DNA of 64,000 nt. Origin: Alistipes sp. (GTDB lineage Bacteria; Bacteroidota; Bacteroidia; Bacteroidales; Rikenellaceae). The stretch spans positions 1 through 64,000 of the forward strand of contig JAFYRX010000027.1 in NCBI GenBank assembly GCA_017546725.1, given 5' to 3'. Below are positions 1 to 7,978 of the stretch, piece by piece (positions within the stretch are counted from its first letter, which is position 1; the number at the start of each line of letters is the position of its first letter). Both the position numbers and the translations under genes were made by a program. The notes beneath the pieces were generated by a model that had not been told where the DNA came from, made no database searches, and was given only the letters and a program-made list of their open reading frames with translations.

Positions 1-2217
1 ATGAGAAAAAAATTTTTATCATTTATCATTGTCGCAGGTTTATTTTCTGCACTCTCTGCCAGGGCTCAAAAAGTCGAGGCAGTCGACGGTAAGGAGTTAA
101 AACTCAAAAACTACCACTCTTCGTGGATAGGTAACGAAGGTGGATATGAGGAGGTACATATACCTCACGATATGTGGAATATGTATGTAAATCGCAACGG
201 CGTAGTCGCCACTATATGCGATTGGGACGAGGGTGGCACCAATGTCGCTGTCTTCAAGGATGGCAAACTCATCAGCCGCCCCGAGGGCTCGGGCACAGGA
301 GGCTGGGGCCGTTTTTCTGGCCAAGCGGTTGTCCTCGATGACAAGTATGTATATCAACTGCTGACACAACACGGTTGTGATGGTGGCAACGACCACCTTA
401 ACGACAACGGCCTGCCACAATACCCACCCTGCCGTGATGATATAGAGTGGAAAACCATACGCCGCTACGATATACAAACGGGCTTGAACGCCCCATTCAA
501 GGGTGGCTACGGCTACAAGGGTGATATGACAATTGTGTGCAAGGAGCGCAACCGCAAGATGACGGGCCTGGCTATCCACAATGGCAATCTCTTTGTGGCC
601 GTGACGGGCGACGAGAGCAAAAATATGCCCGACTCGGTAAAGATATACGACACGGCTACGATGTCATATCTGGGCGGCTATCAGGTCAAAGGTGGCGTAG
701 GTCAGATATATGCCGACAACAAAGATGGCCTTTGGATGATACAGGGCAACCGCATCGTGCGTATGAATGCGATGAACGGCAAGTTGCTGCCTCAAGCCAT
801 CGACATCCCCGATGGCGTTGTGGCGCTATCTCTTACGATTGACACCGAAAACAACCGCCTGCTCTTGCCCAACAGAGGCAAAGATATGAACGTGTTGATT
901 TATACCAATATCTACAAGCGCCCCACTCTATCATCAACATTTGGTAGCAAGGGCGGCATCTTTGCTCAAAACGACCAATTCAAGGCGGGCCAAGTAGGCG
1001 AGTATCGTTTCTCGGGCCCAACGGCAGCAGGTGTAGATACAAATGGTAACATCTATGTGGCCAACACCGCTGTCAGCAATGGCCGAGGTGCTGTGGTCGA
1101 GGCATACAACGAAAAGACAAAGCGACGCCTCTGGAAGAGCGAAGGACTTATCTTTACGGCTACCGCCGACTTCGACCGCACACAGCCCAACATCTTCTAC
1201 TCGCCAGAGAAGATTCACCGAATAGATTTCAGCCGCGAGGGAGGTCGCATCGACGAACTCGTCGCCTATACAGCCGACCCGTTCCGTTACCCCGACGATG
1301 AGCGAGTAAAGAAAAATGGAGCATTCGTCACTTCGTCGTTCAAGCGTACCATCGGCGGCAAGAGTTTTCTCTTTATCTCTGATATGTATGGCGGGATGTT
1401 GGCGGGTTATCGTTTCGATGAGGAGAATTATGGCTACATTGCCGTTCCATTCCTCTTCGCTCACAATGGAGACCCCGATAAAAACCGCAAAATAACATTT
1501 TGGGTTGATGACAACGGCGACGCTGTACGTCAGCAGAGCGAGTTCCACAATATCGACGAGATAAACCAATACTCAATGAGTATGTTCATTGACCACGCAG
1601 GAAATATCTGGCGTGGCACACGTCATCAGGGATTTTTCCTCTGGAGATGCATAGGACTCAACTCACTCGGCATACCCCAATACGCCGAAGCGGAGTTCTT
1701 CCCCTTACCCGAGAGCTTTGGTGATGCGAAGCGTATTTACTACGACCCCGCTACCGATAATCTCTATTTAGGTGGTTTCTCTCCTGCCTACCCCGACGGA
1801 CAGGATACTTGGTGGGCGTTGGGCAGTACCATCGTAAGGTGTGGTCGATTCTTGGAGCGCGTTGCAGCGGGCGAGATTGAGAAGGGCTGGAAGGCCGATA
1901 TGATTCTCTATGTGCCATTTGGTATAGAAGATGGCTCGGGGCGTGACTATCACAACGCAAAGTCATTTGCAGCCGAGGGCGATTACATCTTTGTGGCTCT
2001 TGGTCGCTACGGCTTTATTATGGTTTATGAAGCCGAAACGGGCAAACTCGTTGGTCGCATCGAGCCCGATGAAACAATCAACAATCAGAGCGGATGGTGC
2101 GATTTCAACTATGCAATCAATGTTATGAAGCAGGAGGATGGTTCATACCTTATACTCCACGAGGAGAACGCCTTTGGAAAGATTCTCTGCTATCACTGGT
2201 ATCCCGACAAGAAATAA
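1..2217 (+). CDS. Exported beta-propeller-like (NHL/SMP-30-like) protein
   Basis: A 738-residue exported protein. Residues 1-22 form a signal peptide ending at A-R-A-Q, which supports the ATG at base 1 as the real start, although nothing upstream is visible. Repeated short blade-like segments such as G-N-I-Y-V-A-N, D-N-L-Y-L-G-G and N-G-N-L-F-V-A suggest a multi-bladed beta-propeller of the NHL/SMP-30 kind; no catalytic motif is recognised. It lies 24 bases upstream of a GH140-like gene and then a GH5-like gene on the same strand, so it is probably part of one polysaccharide-utilisation transcript and could bind or process sugar. The substrate is unknown. Confidence is high that it is a gene and low for function. 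Confidence 0.75.
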   Translation: MRKKFLSFIIVAGLFSALSARAQKVEAVDGKELKLKNYHSSWIGNEGGYEEVHIPHDMWNMYVNRNGVVATICDWDEGGTNVAVFKDGKLISRPEGSGTGGWGRFSGQAVVLDDKYVYQLLTQHGCDGGNDHLNDNGLPQYPPCRDDIEWKTIRRYDIQTGLNAPFKGGYGYKGDMTIVCKERNRKMTGLAIHNGNLFVAVTGDESKNMPDSVKIYDTATMSYLGGYQVKGGVGQIYADNKDGLWMIQGNRIVRMNAMNGKLLPQAIDIPDGVVALSLTIDTENNRLLLPNRGKDMNVLIYTNIYKRPTLSSTFGSKGGIFAQNDQFKAGQVGEYRFSGPTAAGVDTNGNIYVANTAVSNGRGAVVEAYNEKTKRRLWKSEGLIFTATADFDRTQPNIFYSPEKIHRIDFSREGGRIDELVAYTADPFRYPDDERVKKNGAFVTSSFKRTIGGKSFLFISDMYGGMLAGYRFDEENYGYIAVPFLFAHNGDPDKNRKITFWVDDNGDAVRQQSEFHNIDEINQYSMSMFIDHAGNIWRGTRHQGFFLWRCIGLNSLGIPQYAEAEFFPLPESFGDAKRIYYDPATDNLYLGGFSPAYPDGQDTWWALGSTIVRCGRFLERVAAGEIEKGWKADMILYVPFGIEDGSGRDYHNAKSFAAEGDYIFVALGRYGFIMVYEAETGKLVGRIEPDETINNQSGWCDFNYAINVMKQEDGSYLILHEENAFGKILCYHWYPDKK

Positions 2218-2241
2218 TAATAAGCATAAAACTATAAACTT

Positions 2242-3651
2242 ATGAAAAGAGTTATTTTATTATCTATCCTGCTGATGACCGCACTTTGGTCTATGCAGGC
2301 GCAGAATCTGCCGCAGTTGAAGGTGTCGGAGAATGGGCACTATCTGCAAACTGCTGATGGCAAACCCTTCTTCTATCAAGGAGATACGGCGTGGGAGTTG
2401 TTCCACCGCCCAAACCGCGAGGAGGTGGACATCTACATAAAGAATCGCGCCGACAAGGGGTATAACGTAATACAGGCCGTAGCCCTTTCGGAGGTGGATG
2501 GAGTGAACGTAGATAACGCTTACGGTTACAAGCCATTGGTAAATCGCAATCCTGCCCAGCCCGCAACCACAGAAGGCGACAACAACGACTATTGGGACAA
2601 TGTAGATTACATCGTTGCCAAAACCAACTCACTCGGAATGTATGTCGGTTTACTCCCGACGTGGGGTCGTTGGTGGCGAGACGGTGATAAGATTTTCAAC
2701 CCACAGAATGCCGAGGTATTCGGACGTTGGATTGCCGAGCGATACCACAAATATAATGTAATCTGGATTTTGGGCGGTGACCGCAATCCCGATGACCAAT
2801 ACCACAAAGATATAATCCGCGCAATGGCTCGCGGAATACGTAGCGTAGATAAGATTAATCTGATGACTTTCCATCCGACAGGTTGGCAGACCTCATCGAA
2901 GTGGTTCCACCACGATGAGTGGCTCGACTTCAATAGCCGCCAAAGTGGACACCACCAGCGTTACAACTCAAATGCGCAAATTTTGGACGACTTCCGTCGC
3001 TCACCCGCAAAGCCTATTATAGACATCGAACCTCTTTATGAGGACCACCCGCTGGAGTTCCGCCCCGACGAGGATGGCCACTCAAACGCTTGGGATGTAC
3101 GTCGCGCATTATATTGGTCGGTATTCTACGGCTCGGCAGGCATAACCTACGGTCACCACTCTGTTTGGCAGATGTACGACAAGGAGAAAGGACGTGGCCC
3201 AATCAACCGTCCTCTGATGCCCTGGCATAAGGCCATTGACCAACCTGGCGCAGGACAGGTCGTTCACCTGAAAAACCTGATGCTCTCGCGCCCATACTTT
3301 GATAGAGTTCCCGCCGAGGAGTTTATCGTGCAGGATGAGGTACATTCTTCTGTACCAGGAGCAGGTCGCTACCGCTTCGTCGCCACAATGGATGCCGCAG
3401 GCTCTTATGCTATGGTTTACGCCCCGATAGGCCGAGAGTTTTCAGTAAAGACAGATATGCTGAAGGCAGAGAAGATTACTGCGTGGTGGTACTGCCCCCG
3501 CACAGGCAAGGCACAGAAGATTGGCTCATTTGCCAACGACGGTCAGCCGAAGGCGTTTACACCCCCAATGAAGGGCGAGGCTATGGACTATGTACTTGTC
3601 TTGGATGATGCCGCAAAGCACTACCCGAAGCCAGGCGGCAAACTGAAATAA
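2242..3651 (+). CDS. GH140-like glycoside hydrolase (DUF4038 plus C-terminal PF12904-type domain)
   Basis: A 469-residue exported enzyme with a signal peptide ending near W-S-M-Q-A-Q (residue 21). Segments F-F-Y-Q-G-D-T-A-W, N-V-I-Q-A-V-A-L and V-I-W-I-L-G-G-D-R-N match the DUF4038 TIM-barrel family, whose characterised members are GH140 apiosidases acting on rhamnogalacturonan-II. D180 (in G-G-D-R-N) and E263 (in D-I-E-P-L) are candidate catalytic acids by position; that assignment is inference. The C-terminal ~90 residues (A-W-W-Y-C-P-R-T-G) match the small beta-domain labelled 'putative collagen-binding' (PF12904). It sits 10 bases before the GH5-like gene. Periplasmic or surface location is expected. 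Confidence 0.8.
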   Translation: MKRVILLSILLMTALWSMQAQNLPQLKVSENGHYLQTADGKPFFYQGDTAWELFHRPNREEVDIYIKNRADKGYNVIQAVALSEVDGVNVDNAYGYKPLVNRNPAQPATTEGDNNDYWDNVDYIVAKTNSLGMYVGLLPTWGRWWRDGDKIFNPQNAEVFGRWIAERYHKYNVIWILGGDRNPDDQYHKDIIRAMARGIRSVDKINLMTFHPTGWQTSSKWFHHDEWLDFNSRQSGHHQRYNSNAQILDDFRRSPAKPIIDIEPLYEDHPLEFRPDEDGHSNAWDVRRALYWSVFYGSAGITYGHHSVWQMYDKEKGRGPINRPLMPWHKAIDQPGAGQVVHLKNLMLSRPYFDRVPAEEFIVQDEVHSSVPGAGRYRFVATMDAAGSYAMVYAPIGREFSVKTDMLKAEKITAWWYCPRTGKAQKIGSFANDGQPKAFTPPMKGEAMDYVLVLDDAAKHYPKPGGKLK

Positions 3652-3661
3652 ACTGATTTAT

Positions 3662-4687
3662 ATGAAATACAGAATCCACCTATTTATAACTATACTACTA
3701 TCGTCTATTTTTGTTTTTGACATTGCAATAACAACCGCAAAACCCAAATACAAAAAGGATTTTCTTTACCGTGAGGGTCGCCAACTGATGCTCAACGGCA
3801 AGCCATACCAATGTGCATCGTTCAACTCATTCCAATTATGCGGATGTGGACACGACTACGAACTATTTACCGATGAACAAATCGACAACCTTTTTGCATC
3901 ACTACCCAAGAATACTATAGTTCGCACGTGGGCTACTCCTGCGTTTAACCACAAGACCGACAAGTTGGTTGAGTTGGCCGAGAGGCACAGTATAAAATTA
4001 TTACTATCGTTAGGAGACGGCCGCTGCGGTTGCGGTGATTTTGACGGTGCCGCCAATGGTGATGGTAATGGTAAAAAACCAGAATGGTACAAGGATGGTT
4101 TCCGCAAGCAATATCTGCCGCACGTCATAAAGATGGTGAGCAAATACAAAGACTCGCCTGCCATAGCGATGTGGGAGATTATCAACGAGCCAGGTGAGGC
4201 CGATTGGGCAACTATACGCGATTTCCTGCACGAGGTGGCGGCTACGATTAAGAAGTACGACCCCAACCATTTGGTCGAGAGCGGTACATTCGCAGGTTGG
4301 GCATACGACGGTGTCGCTAACTACAAGGCAATGCACGACTCACCACATATTGACGTAGGCAATCTCCACGAATATGACTACGATTACCAGAACTCCAACA
4401 CAATCGAATCGCCACACTTTGAGCCTTGCCTAAAGGCTATGTATGAGTTAGACAAGGTATTAATAGTTGGCGAAACAGGTATTGATAGTGGTGATAACTG
4501 CCGCACATCACGCCAAAGACGCGTGGAGGCTATGCGCGAAAAGTTTGACATCTATTTGGGTATGGGAGCAGGAGCCGTATTCGTTTGGAATCTTGCTAAC
4601 GAGAGCCGTCACTGCGGTTTCACATTCGGCGTCGATGACCCTATGCTGAAAATGATTATTGATTATCCTGTAAACAAAAGAAAATAA
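3662..4687 (+). CDS. GH5-like endo-beta-mannanase/cellulase-family hydrolase
   Basis: A 341-residue exported hydrolase with a signal peptide ending around residue 25. The segment M-W-E-I-I-N-E-P carries the clan GH-A acid/base (E176), and L-I-V-G-E-T-G carries the nucleophile (E271). The overall order (R-T-W-A, then E-I-I-N-E-P, then V-G-E-T-G, then V-F-V-W-N-L) fits GH5 endo-1,4-beta-mannanases. The subfamily and substrate cannot be settled by eye, and a different beta-glycan is possible. It is the last gene of the three-gene hydrolase run and is followed directly by a bidirectional terminator. A Cys-rich loop (C60-G-C-G, R-C-G-C-G) near residues 60 and 121-125 is unusual and may form disulfides in the periplasm. 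Confidence 0.78.
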   Translation: MKYRIHLFITILLSSIFVFDIAITTAKPKYKKDFLYREGRQLMLNGKPYQCASFNSFQLCGCGHDYELFTDEQIDNLFASLPKNTIVRTWATPAFNHKTDKLVELAERHSIKLLLSLGDGRCGCGDFDGAANGDGNGKKPEWYKDGFRKQYLPHVIKMVSKYKDSPAIAMWEIINEPGEADWATIRDFLHEVAATIKKYDPNHLVESGTFAGWAYDGVANYKAMHDSPHIDVGNLHEYDYDYQNSNTIESPHFEPCLKAMYELDKVLIVGETGIDSGDNCRTSRQRRVEAMREKFDIYLGMGAGAVFVWNLANESRHCGFTFGVDDPMLKMIIDYPVNKRK

Positions 4688-4702
4688 GCGACTATACTAT
4701 AC

Positions 4703-4746
4703 AAAAAAAACTCCCGCACGAAGTTATTTCACCTGCGGGAGTTTTA
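4703..4746. terminator. Bidirectional intrinsic terminator
   Basis: An A8 run is followed by CTCCCGCA (4711-4718), a 15-base loop, TGCGGGAG (4734-4741) and TTTT. It serves the GH5-like gene on the plus strand. Read the other way it ends the minus-strand hypothetical gene, whose last codons lie inside the hairpin. Confidence 0.85.
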
Positions 4747-5125
4747 ATTCCATCGAACATCCTGACCATTGATTGATTTTATGGTTAGAGTCATAAATCA
4801 CACTATCGTCGGCCGAGACCTTAACCCTTAAATCAAACGGAGCATACTCCTCGACGTCACGCGTCGGGGGTAAAGAGTGTGGTATAAGATAGATATAAGC
4901 CACGATGTTTGCGCAAGGCGATGTTGTCAGCACCAATTTATTATGAGATTCTATACCCTCAGGAGCGGCATCCAAATTGCTTCCTACTGCCGCTACAAAA
5001 TTCTCTTTTGACAAAAAATTGATGCGCTCACCAGCCTCGTCAAAGCATCCGCAAGTAACAACTATATTGTATCGCCACAACTCCGCATAACGACTTTGTA
5101 GCGAGATAGTAAACTTTTTATCCAT
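4724..5125 (-). CDS. Small hypothetical protein
   Basis: A 133-residue protein from the ATG at 5125 (M-D-K-K-F-T-I-S-L). A GTG ten codons upstream at 5155 would add a hydrophobic decapeptide, but the ATG is preferred. No signal peptide, membrane segment or recognised family is visible. The mixed beta-rich sequence with spaced acidic residues (residues 90-130) looks like a compact soluble domain. It is a single-gene unit, convergent with the GH5-like gene and divergent from the DUF177 gene. The stop codon lies inside the loop of the shared terminator. It may be Bacteroidales-specific. Confidence 0.55.
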   Translation of the reverse strand: MDKKFTISLQSRYAELWRYNIVVTCGCFDEAGERINFLSKENFVAAVGSNLDAAPEGIESHNKLVLTTSPCANIVAYIYLIPHSLPPTRDVEEYAPFDLRVKVSADDSVIYDSNHKINQWSGCSMELKLPQVK

Positions 5126-5182
5126 AATTTTTACCACAAAAACAAAATAACTCACATTCGAGCACTACAAAAATAGCAATTA

Positions 5183-5214
5183 TTTGCAGAATTAGTGAAA
5201 AATTTGTACTTTTG
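5183..5214 (+). promoter_or_regulatory. Promoter of the DUF177-rpmF unit
   Basis: TTTG (5183-5186), a 20-bp spacer and TACTTTTG (5207-5214) match the Bacteroidetes primary sigma consensus. The start site would fall near 5220, leaving a leader of about 12 bases before the ATG at 5233. This rules out the in-frame TTG at 5212 as a start. Confidence 0.8.
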
Positions 5215-5232
5215 CTCGCTATTTGTTGCAAT

Positions 5233-5799
5233 ATGGAGGTTGCTAAACGATACTCAATAACCTATAAGGGCCTGAAAAACAGCACATACGACTTCGATTT
5301 CGAGGTCGATGATGCCTTGTTTGCAGCCTACGAGAGCAAGGATATTCACGGCGGAAATTGCCACGTCGAGGTAACAATGCTCAAAAATGAGCGTCAATTG
5401 GATTTCGATGTTGAGATTTCGGGTGAAGTTACCTGCGAATGTGACCGATGCTTGGATTTTTGCCAGGTGCCGATAGATTACGAGGGCCACTTGATTGTTC
5501 GCCTCTCGGAAGAGGAGGGAGAATACGACGGTGAGGTTATGTGGCTAAACCCTGCTGAGACAGAGGTAAACCTCACACAATATATTTATGAAAGCATAGT
5601 TCTTTCGTTGCCTTATCAGAGAGTTCATCCCGAAGGTGAATGCAACCCCGATATGATGGCGCGATTTAGAGTGATTAGCAATGCCGAGTTTGAGGCCCTT
5701 GAGGCCCAGGCCGAGCAACAATCACCGCGAGGCATAGACGAGGGTGACTTCAATAAGTTGGCAGCATTGAAGGCTCAAATGGAGAAGGCTAACGATTAG
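5233..5799 (+). CDS. DUF177 (YceD-like) protein
   Basis: A 188-residue protein of the YceD/DUF177 family, which is nearly always encoded just upstream of rpmF and is implicated in large-subunit rRNA maturation or ribosome assembly in other organisms. The hallmark C-E-C-D-R-C-L segment is at residues 67-73, followed by the acidic L-S-E-E-E-G-E stretch and N-L-T-Q-Y-I-Y. The start is the ATG at 5233, because the promoter -7 box overlaps any earlier start. It is followed 45 bases later by rpmF on the same transcript. The family identity is well supported; the exact molecular role here is inferred. Confidence 0.85.
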   Translation: MEVAKRYSITYKGLKNSTYDFDFEVDDALFAAYESKDIHGGNCHVEVTMLKNERQLDFDVEISGEVTCECDRCLDFCQVPIDYEGHLIVRLSEEEGEYDGEVMWLNPAETEVNLTQYIYESIVLSLPYQRVHPEGECNPDMMARFRVISNAEFEALEAQAEQQSPRGIDEGDFNKLAALKAQMEKAND

Positions 5800-5844
5800 A
5801 ACACAAGATAGAACAAAACGATAACTTAAAATTTATATTGTAAA

Positions 5845-6027
5845 ATGGCACATCCTAAACACAAAGTTTCGTCTACACGACGCGACAAGAGAAGAACTCA
5901 CTACAAGGCAGTAGTTCCTACAGTTGTTACTTGCTCAAACTGTGGCGCAGCGGTACTTTACCACCGTGTATGCCCCGAGTGCGGTTTCTACCGTGGCAAG
6001 TTGGCTATCGAGAAGAAGGCCGAGTAG
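5845..6027 (+). CDS. rpmF: 50S ribosomal protein L32
   Basis: A 60-residue L32 with the standard M-A-H-P-K-H-K-V-S-S-T-R-R start and four zinc-ligand cysteines (C30, C33, C43, C46) in two C-x2-C pairs. Keeping all four cysteines marks the zinc-binding form of L32. It is co-transcribed with the DUF177 gene upstream and ends before an intrinsic terminator at 6043-6077. Confidence 0.97.
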   Translation: MAHPKHKVSSTRRDKRRTHYKAVVPTVVTCSNCGAAVLYHRVCPECGFYRGKLAIEKKAE

Positions 6028-6042
6028 TGTTTAACACCTACC

Positions 6043-6077
6043 GAGAGAGCGCACCGACGAGGGACGCTCTCTCTTTT
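6043..6077 (+). terminator. Intrinsic terminator after rpmF
   Basis: GAGAGAGCG (6043-6051) pairs with CGCTCTCTC (6065-6073), followed by TTTT. It separates rpmF from plsX even though these genes are usually co-transcribed, so plsX needs readthrough or its own promoter. Confidence 0.85.
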
Positions 6078-6140
6078 CATTTTTTGCGACGTAACGCAAA
6101 GTTCTGCCCATCTTATTAGTTACGTCACATAAGCAAGAGT

Positions 6141-6178
6141 GTTGCACTTTGTTTACCAACGACCAAATAAAGTGTAAC
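6141..6178 (+). promoter_or_regulatory. Inverted repeat upstream of plsX (operator or leader hairpin)
   Basis: A 14-base arm GTTGCACTTTGTTT (6141-6154) pairs with AAATAAAGTGTAAC (6165-6178) across a 10-base loop, with two G-U pairs if read as RNA. It ends 23 bases before the plsX ATG and is not followed by a T run, so it is not a normal terminator. No clear TAnnTTTG box is seen in this gap. Confidence 0.5.
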
Positions 6179-6201
6179 AGAGAATAAAATTTATTTAATT
6201 T

Positions 6202-7239
6202 ATGATTAAGATTGGTATAGATGCTATGGGTGGTGACTTCGCACCCGAGGTTGCTGTTGAGGGTGCTGTGATGGCACTCAAGAAGGTTTCCGCCGATAGC
6301 CGCATTGTACTTTTTGGTGACGAAAAGCGCATTAAATCACTTTTGGCCAAGCACAACTGTTCGGCCGACAAGTTCGATATAGTCCCCACAACCGAGGTAA
6401 TCGAGATGGGTGACCACCCCGCCAAAGCATTCATCGCAAAGAAAGATTCGAGTATGACCGTCGGCTTTAACCACTTGGCCGAGGGTAAAATCGATGGTTT
6501 TGCCAGCGCAGGTTCTACAGGTGCTATGATGGTAGGCTGTATGCAGGTCATCAAGCCCATCGAGGGTGTTATCCGCCCCGTGATTTCGACACTTATTCCC
6601 ATCGTGAAGAATCGTCGTGGTCTGATTTTGGACGTTGGTCTTAACGTTGACGCCAAGCCCGAGGTATTGACACAATATGGCCTTTTGGGCTCAATCTTTG
6701 CCGAGGCAGTTTTGGGTATAGAGAATCCCCGTGTTGCACTTCTCAACATTGGCGAGGAGGAGGGCAAGGGTAATGCTCAGGCCAAAGCAACATACGACTT
6801 GCTCAAGGAGCAGAAGGGTATCAACTTTGTAGGTAACGTAGAGTCATCGTATATCTTTACAGGCAAGACTTGTGACGTAGTTGTAACCGACGGTTTTGTA
6901 GGCAACGTTGTGCTCAAGATGGCAGAGGCTCTTTATCGCATCAACACTCGTTTGACTCCGTTCAAGCCCTGGTTGCTTAACTTGTTGCGTCCCGTGTTGG
7001 AGCCTATCTGTGAGAAGTTGTACTATCACCAGAACTTCTGGAACGCAATGAACTACGAGAGCGTAGGTGGTACTATCGTAATTGGTATCAATGCACCCGT
7101 AATGATTGGTCACGGAGGCTCTTCAGCGAAGGCAATTTGCAGCCTTATTTGCACTATGGAGCGTAATATCCAGAGCCGCGTATGCGACAAGATTCGTGAG
7201 GCTTTGAAAGATATTAAATCTGACAACGAAGAGAAATAA
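6202..7239 (+). CDS. plsX: Phosphate acyltransferase PlsX
   Basis: A 345-residue cytoplasmic PlsX. The family makes acyl-phosphate from acyl-ACP, the first step of phospholipid synthesis in the PlsX/PlsY route. The N-terminal I-G-I-D-A-M-G-G-D-F-A-P-E and the central G-F-A-S-A-G-S-T-G-A-M and L-L-N-I-G-E-E-E-G-K-G motifs are diagnostic. Length is normal. It lies downstream of rpmF; the fabH that often follows plsX is not present here. The inverted repeat just upstream may regulate it. An intrinsic terminator follows at 7262. Confidence 0.96.
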   Translation: MIKIGIDAMGGDFAPEVAVEGAVMALKKVSADSRIVLFGDEKRIKSLLAKHNCSADKFDIVPTTEVIEMGDHPAKAFIAKKDSSMTVGFNHLAEGKIDGFASAGSTGAMMVGCMQVIKPIEGVIRPVISTLIPIVKNRRGLILDVGLNVDAKPEVLTQYGLLGSIFAEAVLGIENPRVALLNIGEEEGKGNAQAKATYDLLKEQKGINFVGNVESSYIFTGKTCDVVVTDGFVGNVVLKMAEALYRINTRLTPFKPWLLNLLRPVLEPICEKLYYHQNFWNAMNYESVGGTIVIGINAPVMIGHGGSSAKAICSLICTMERNIQSRVCDKIREALKDIKSDNEEK

Positions 7240-7261
7240 TTCACAATCATATTCCAGAAAG

Positions 7262-7288
7262 ATGCAGGTCATTTTGGCCTGCATTTTC
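7262..7288 (+). terminator. Terminator after plsX
   Basis: ATGCAGG (7262-7268) pairs with CCTGCAT (7278-7284), followed by TTTCGTTTT. It also shows that the in-frame ATG at 7262 is not the start of the next gene. Confidence 0.8.
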
Positions 7289-7332
7289 GTTTTGGAACCA
7301 TATATCTATTTTACTTATCCAGATAATTTAAG

Positions 7333-7340
7333 TATCTTTG
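7333..7340 (+). promoter_or_regulatory. -7 box of the flavin-barrel lipoprotein gene
   Basis: TATCTTTG matches TAnnTTTG and lies 32 bases before the chosen ATG. Only a weak -33 element (TTTT at 7309-7312) is visible. Confidence 0.6.
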
Positions 7341-7372
7341 CTCATAAGATTTTAACCTATAAAATGATTACT

Positions 7373-7900
7373 ATGAAACAATTACTATTTTGTGCGATTG
7401 CGGCAATCGCTCTTTGGGCCTGTTCACCGCAAACCGCTAACAACTCTGCAGAGCAGAACACTACTCCCAAGAATCACGCAGAGTACGCTTCTTCCAACCC
7501 TGCAGCACAGCAGGAGGTGTTCGACTTTATCCAAAAGAAAGGTGTATTCTACATCGCTACGATGGACGGCGACCAGCCACGTGTTCGCCCCTTTGGAGCG
7601 TTACACATCTTCGAAGGTAAGATGTATATCATCACAGGCCACGTTAAGCGCGTAGCAAAGCAGTTGGCACAGAATCCCAAAGCCGAGATATGCGCTCAAG
7701 GTGACAACGAGTGGATACGCGTGGCAGCGACAATGGTCGAGGATGAGCGAGTAGAGGCTAAGAAGGCTGTATTGGATGCCCACCCACACCTGCGCAGTAT
7801 GTACAACGAGAACGATGACAACATCGCCGTTTATTACTTTACAGATGCAACGGCTACAATAAGTTCATTCAGCGGAGATGAGAAGACACTCAATTTCTAA
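7373..7900 (+). CDS. Lipoprotein with pyridoxamine 5'-phosphate oxidase-like split-barrel domain
   Basis: A 175-residue protein beginning M-K-Q-L-L-F-C-A with a lipobox A-L-W-A-C (Cys 16), so it is probably lipid-anchored. The mature part (residues ~35-175) matches the flavin-binding split barrel of the PNPOx-like family: F-I-A/Y-I-A-T-M-D-G-D-Q-P-R-V-R-P-F-G, then K-M-Y-I-I-T-G and V-A-K-Q-L-A-Q-N-P-K-A-E. Such proteins bind FMN, F420 or heme, and the ligand here is unknown. An ATG at 7364 would add three residues. It is a single-gene unit with its own promoter and terminator. An exported member of this mostly cytoplasmic family is unusual. Confidence 0.8.
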   Translation: MKQLLFCAIAAIALWACSPQTANNSAEQNTTPKNHAEYASSNPAAQQEVFDFIQKKGVFYIATMDGDQPRVRPFGALHIFEGKMYIITGHVKRVAKQLAQNPKAEICAQGDNEWIRVAATMVEDERVEAKKAVLDAHPHLRSMYNENDDNIAVYYFTDATATISSFSGDEKTLNF

Positions 7901-7923
7901 ATAGAATTTGTATCTCACAAATA

Positions 7924-7959
7924 AAAACCCTGCGTTATGATTGTTTAACGCAGGGTTTT
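7924..7959. terminator. Bidirectional terminator between convergent genes
   Basis: AAAACCCTGCGTTA (7924-7937) pairs perfectly with TAACGCAGGGTTTT (7946-7959) over an 8-base loop. It ends both the plus-strand lipoprotein gene and the minus-strand uronate operon. Confidence 0.92.
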
Positions 7960-7978
7960 ATTCATTATAACCATAATT

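Noticed and set aside
5212..5232. Upstream TTG start for the DUF177 gene
   Set aside because: It overlaps the promoter -7 box; the ATG at 5233 fits the promoter and the family.
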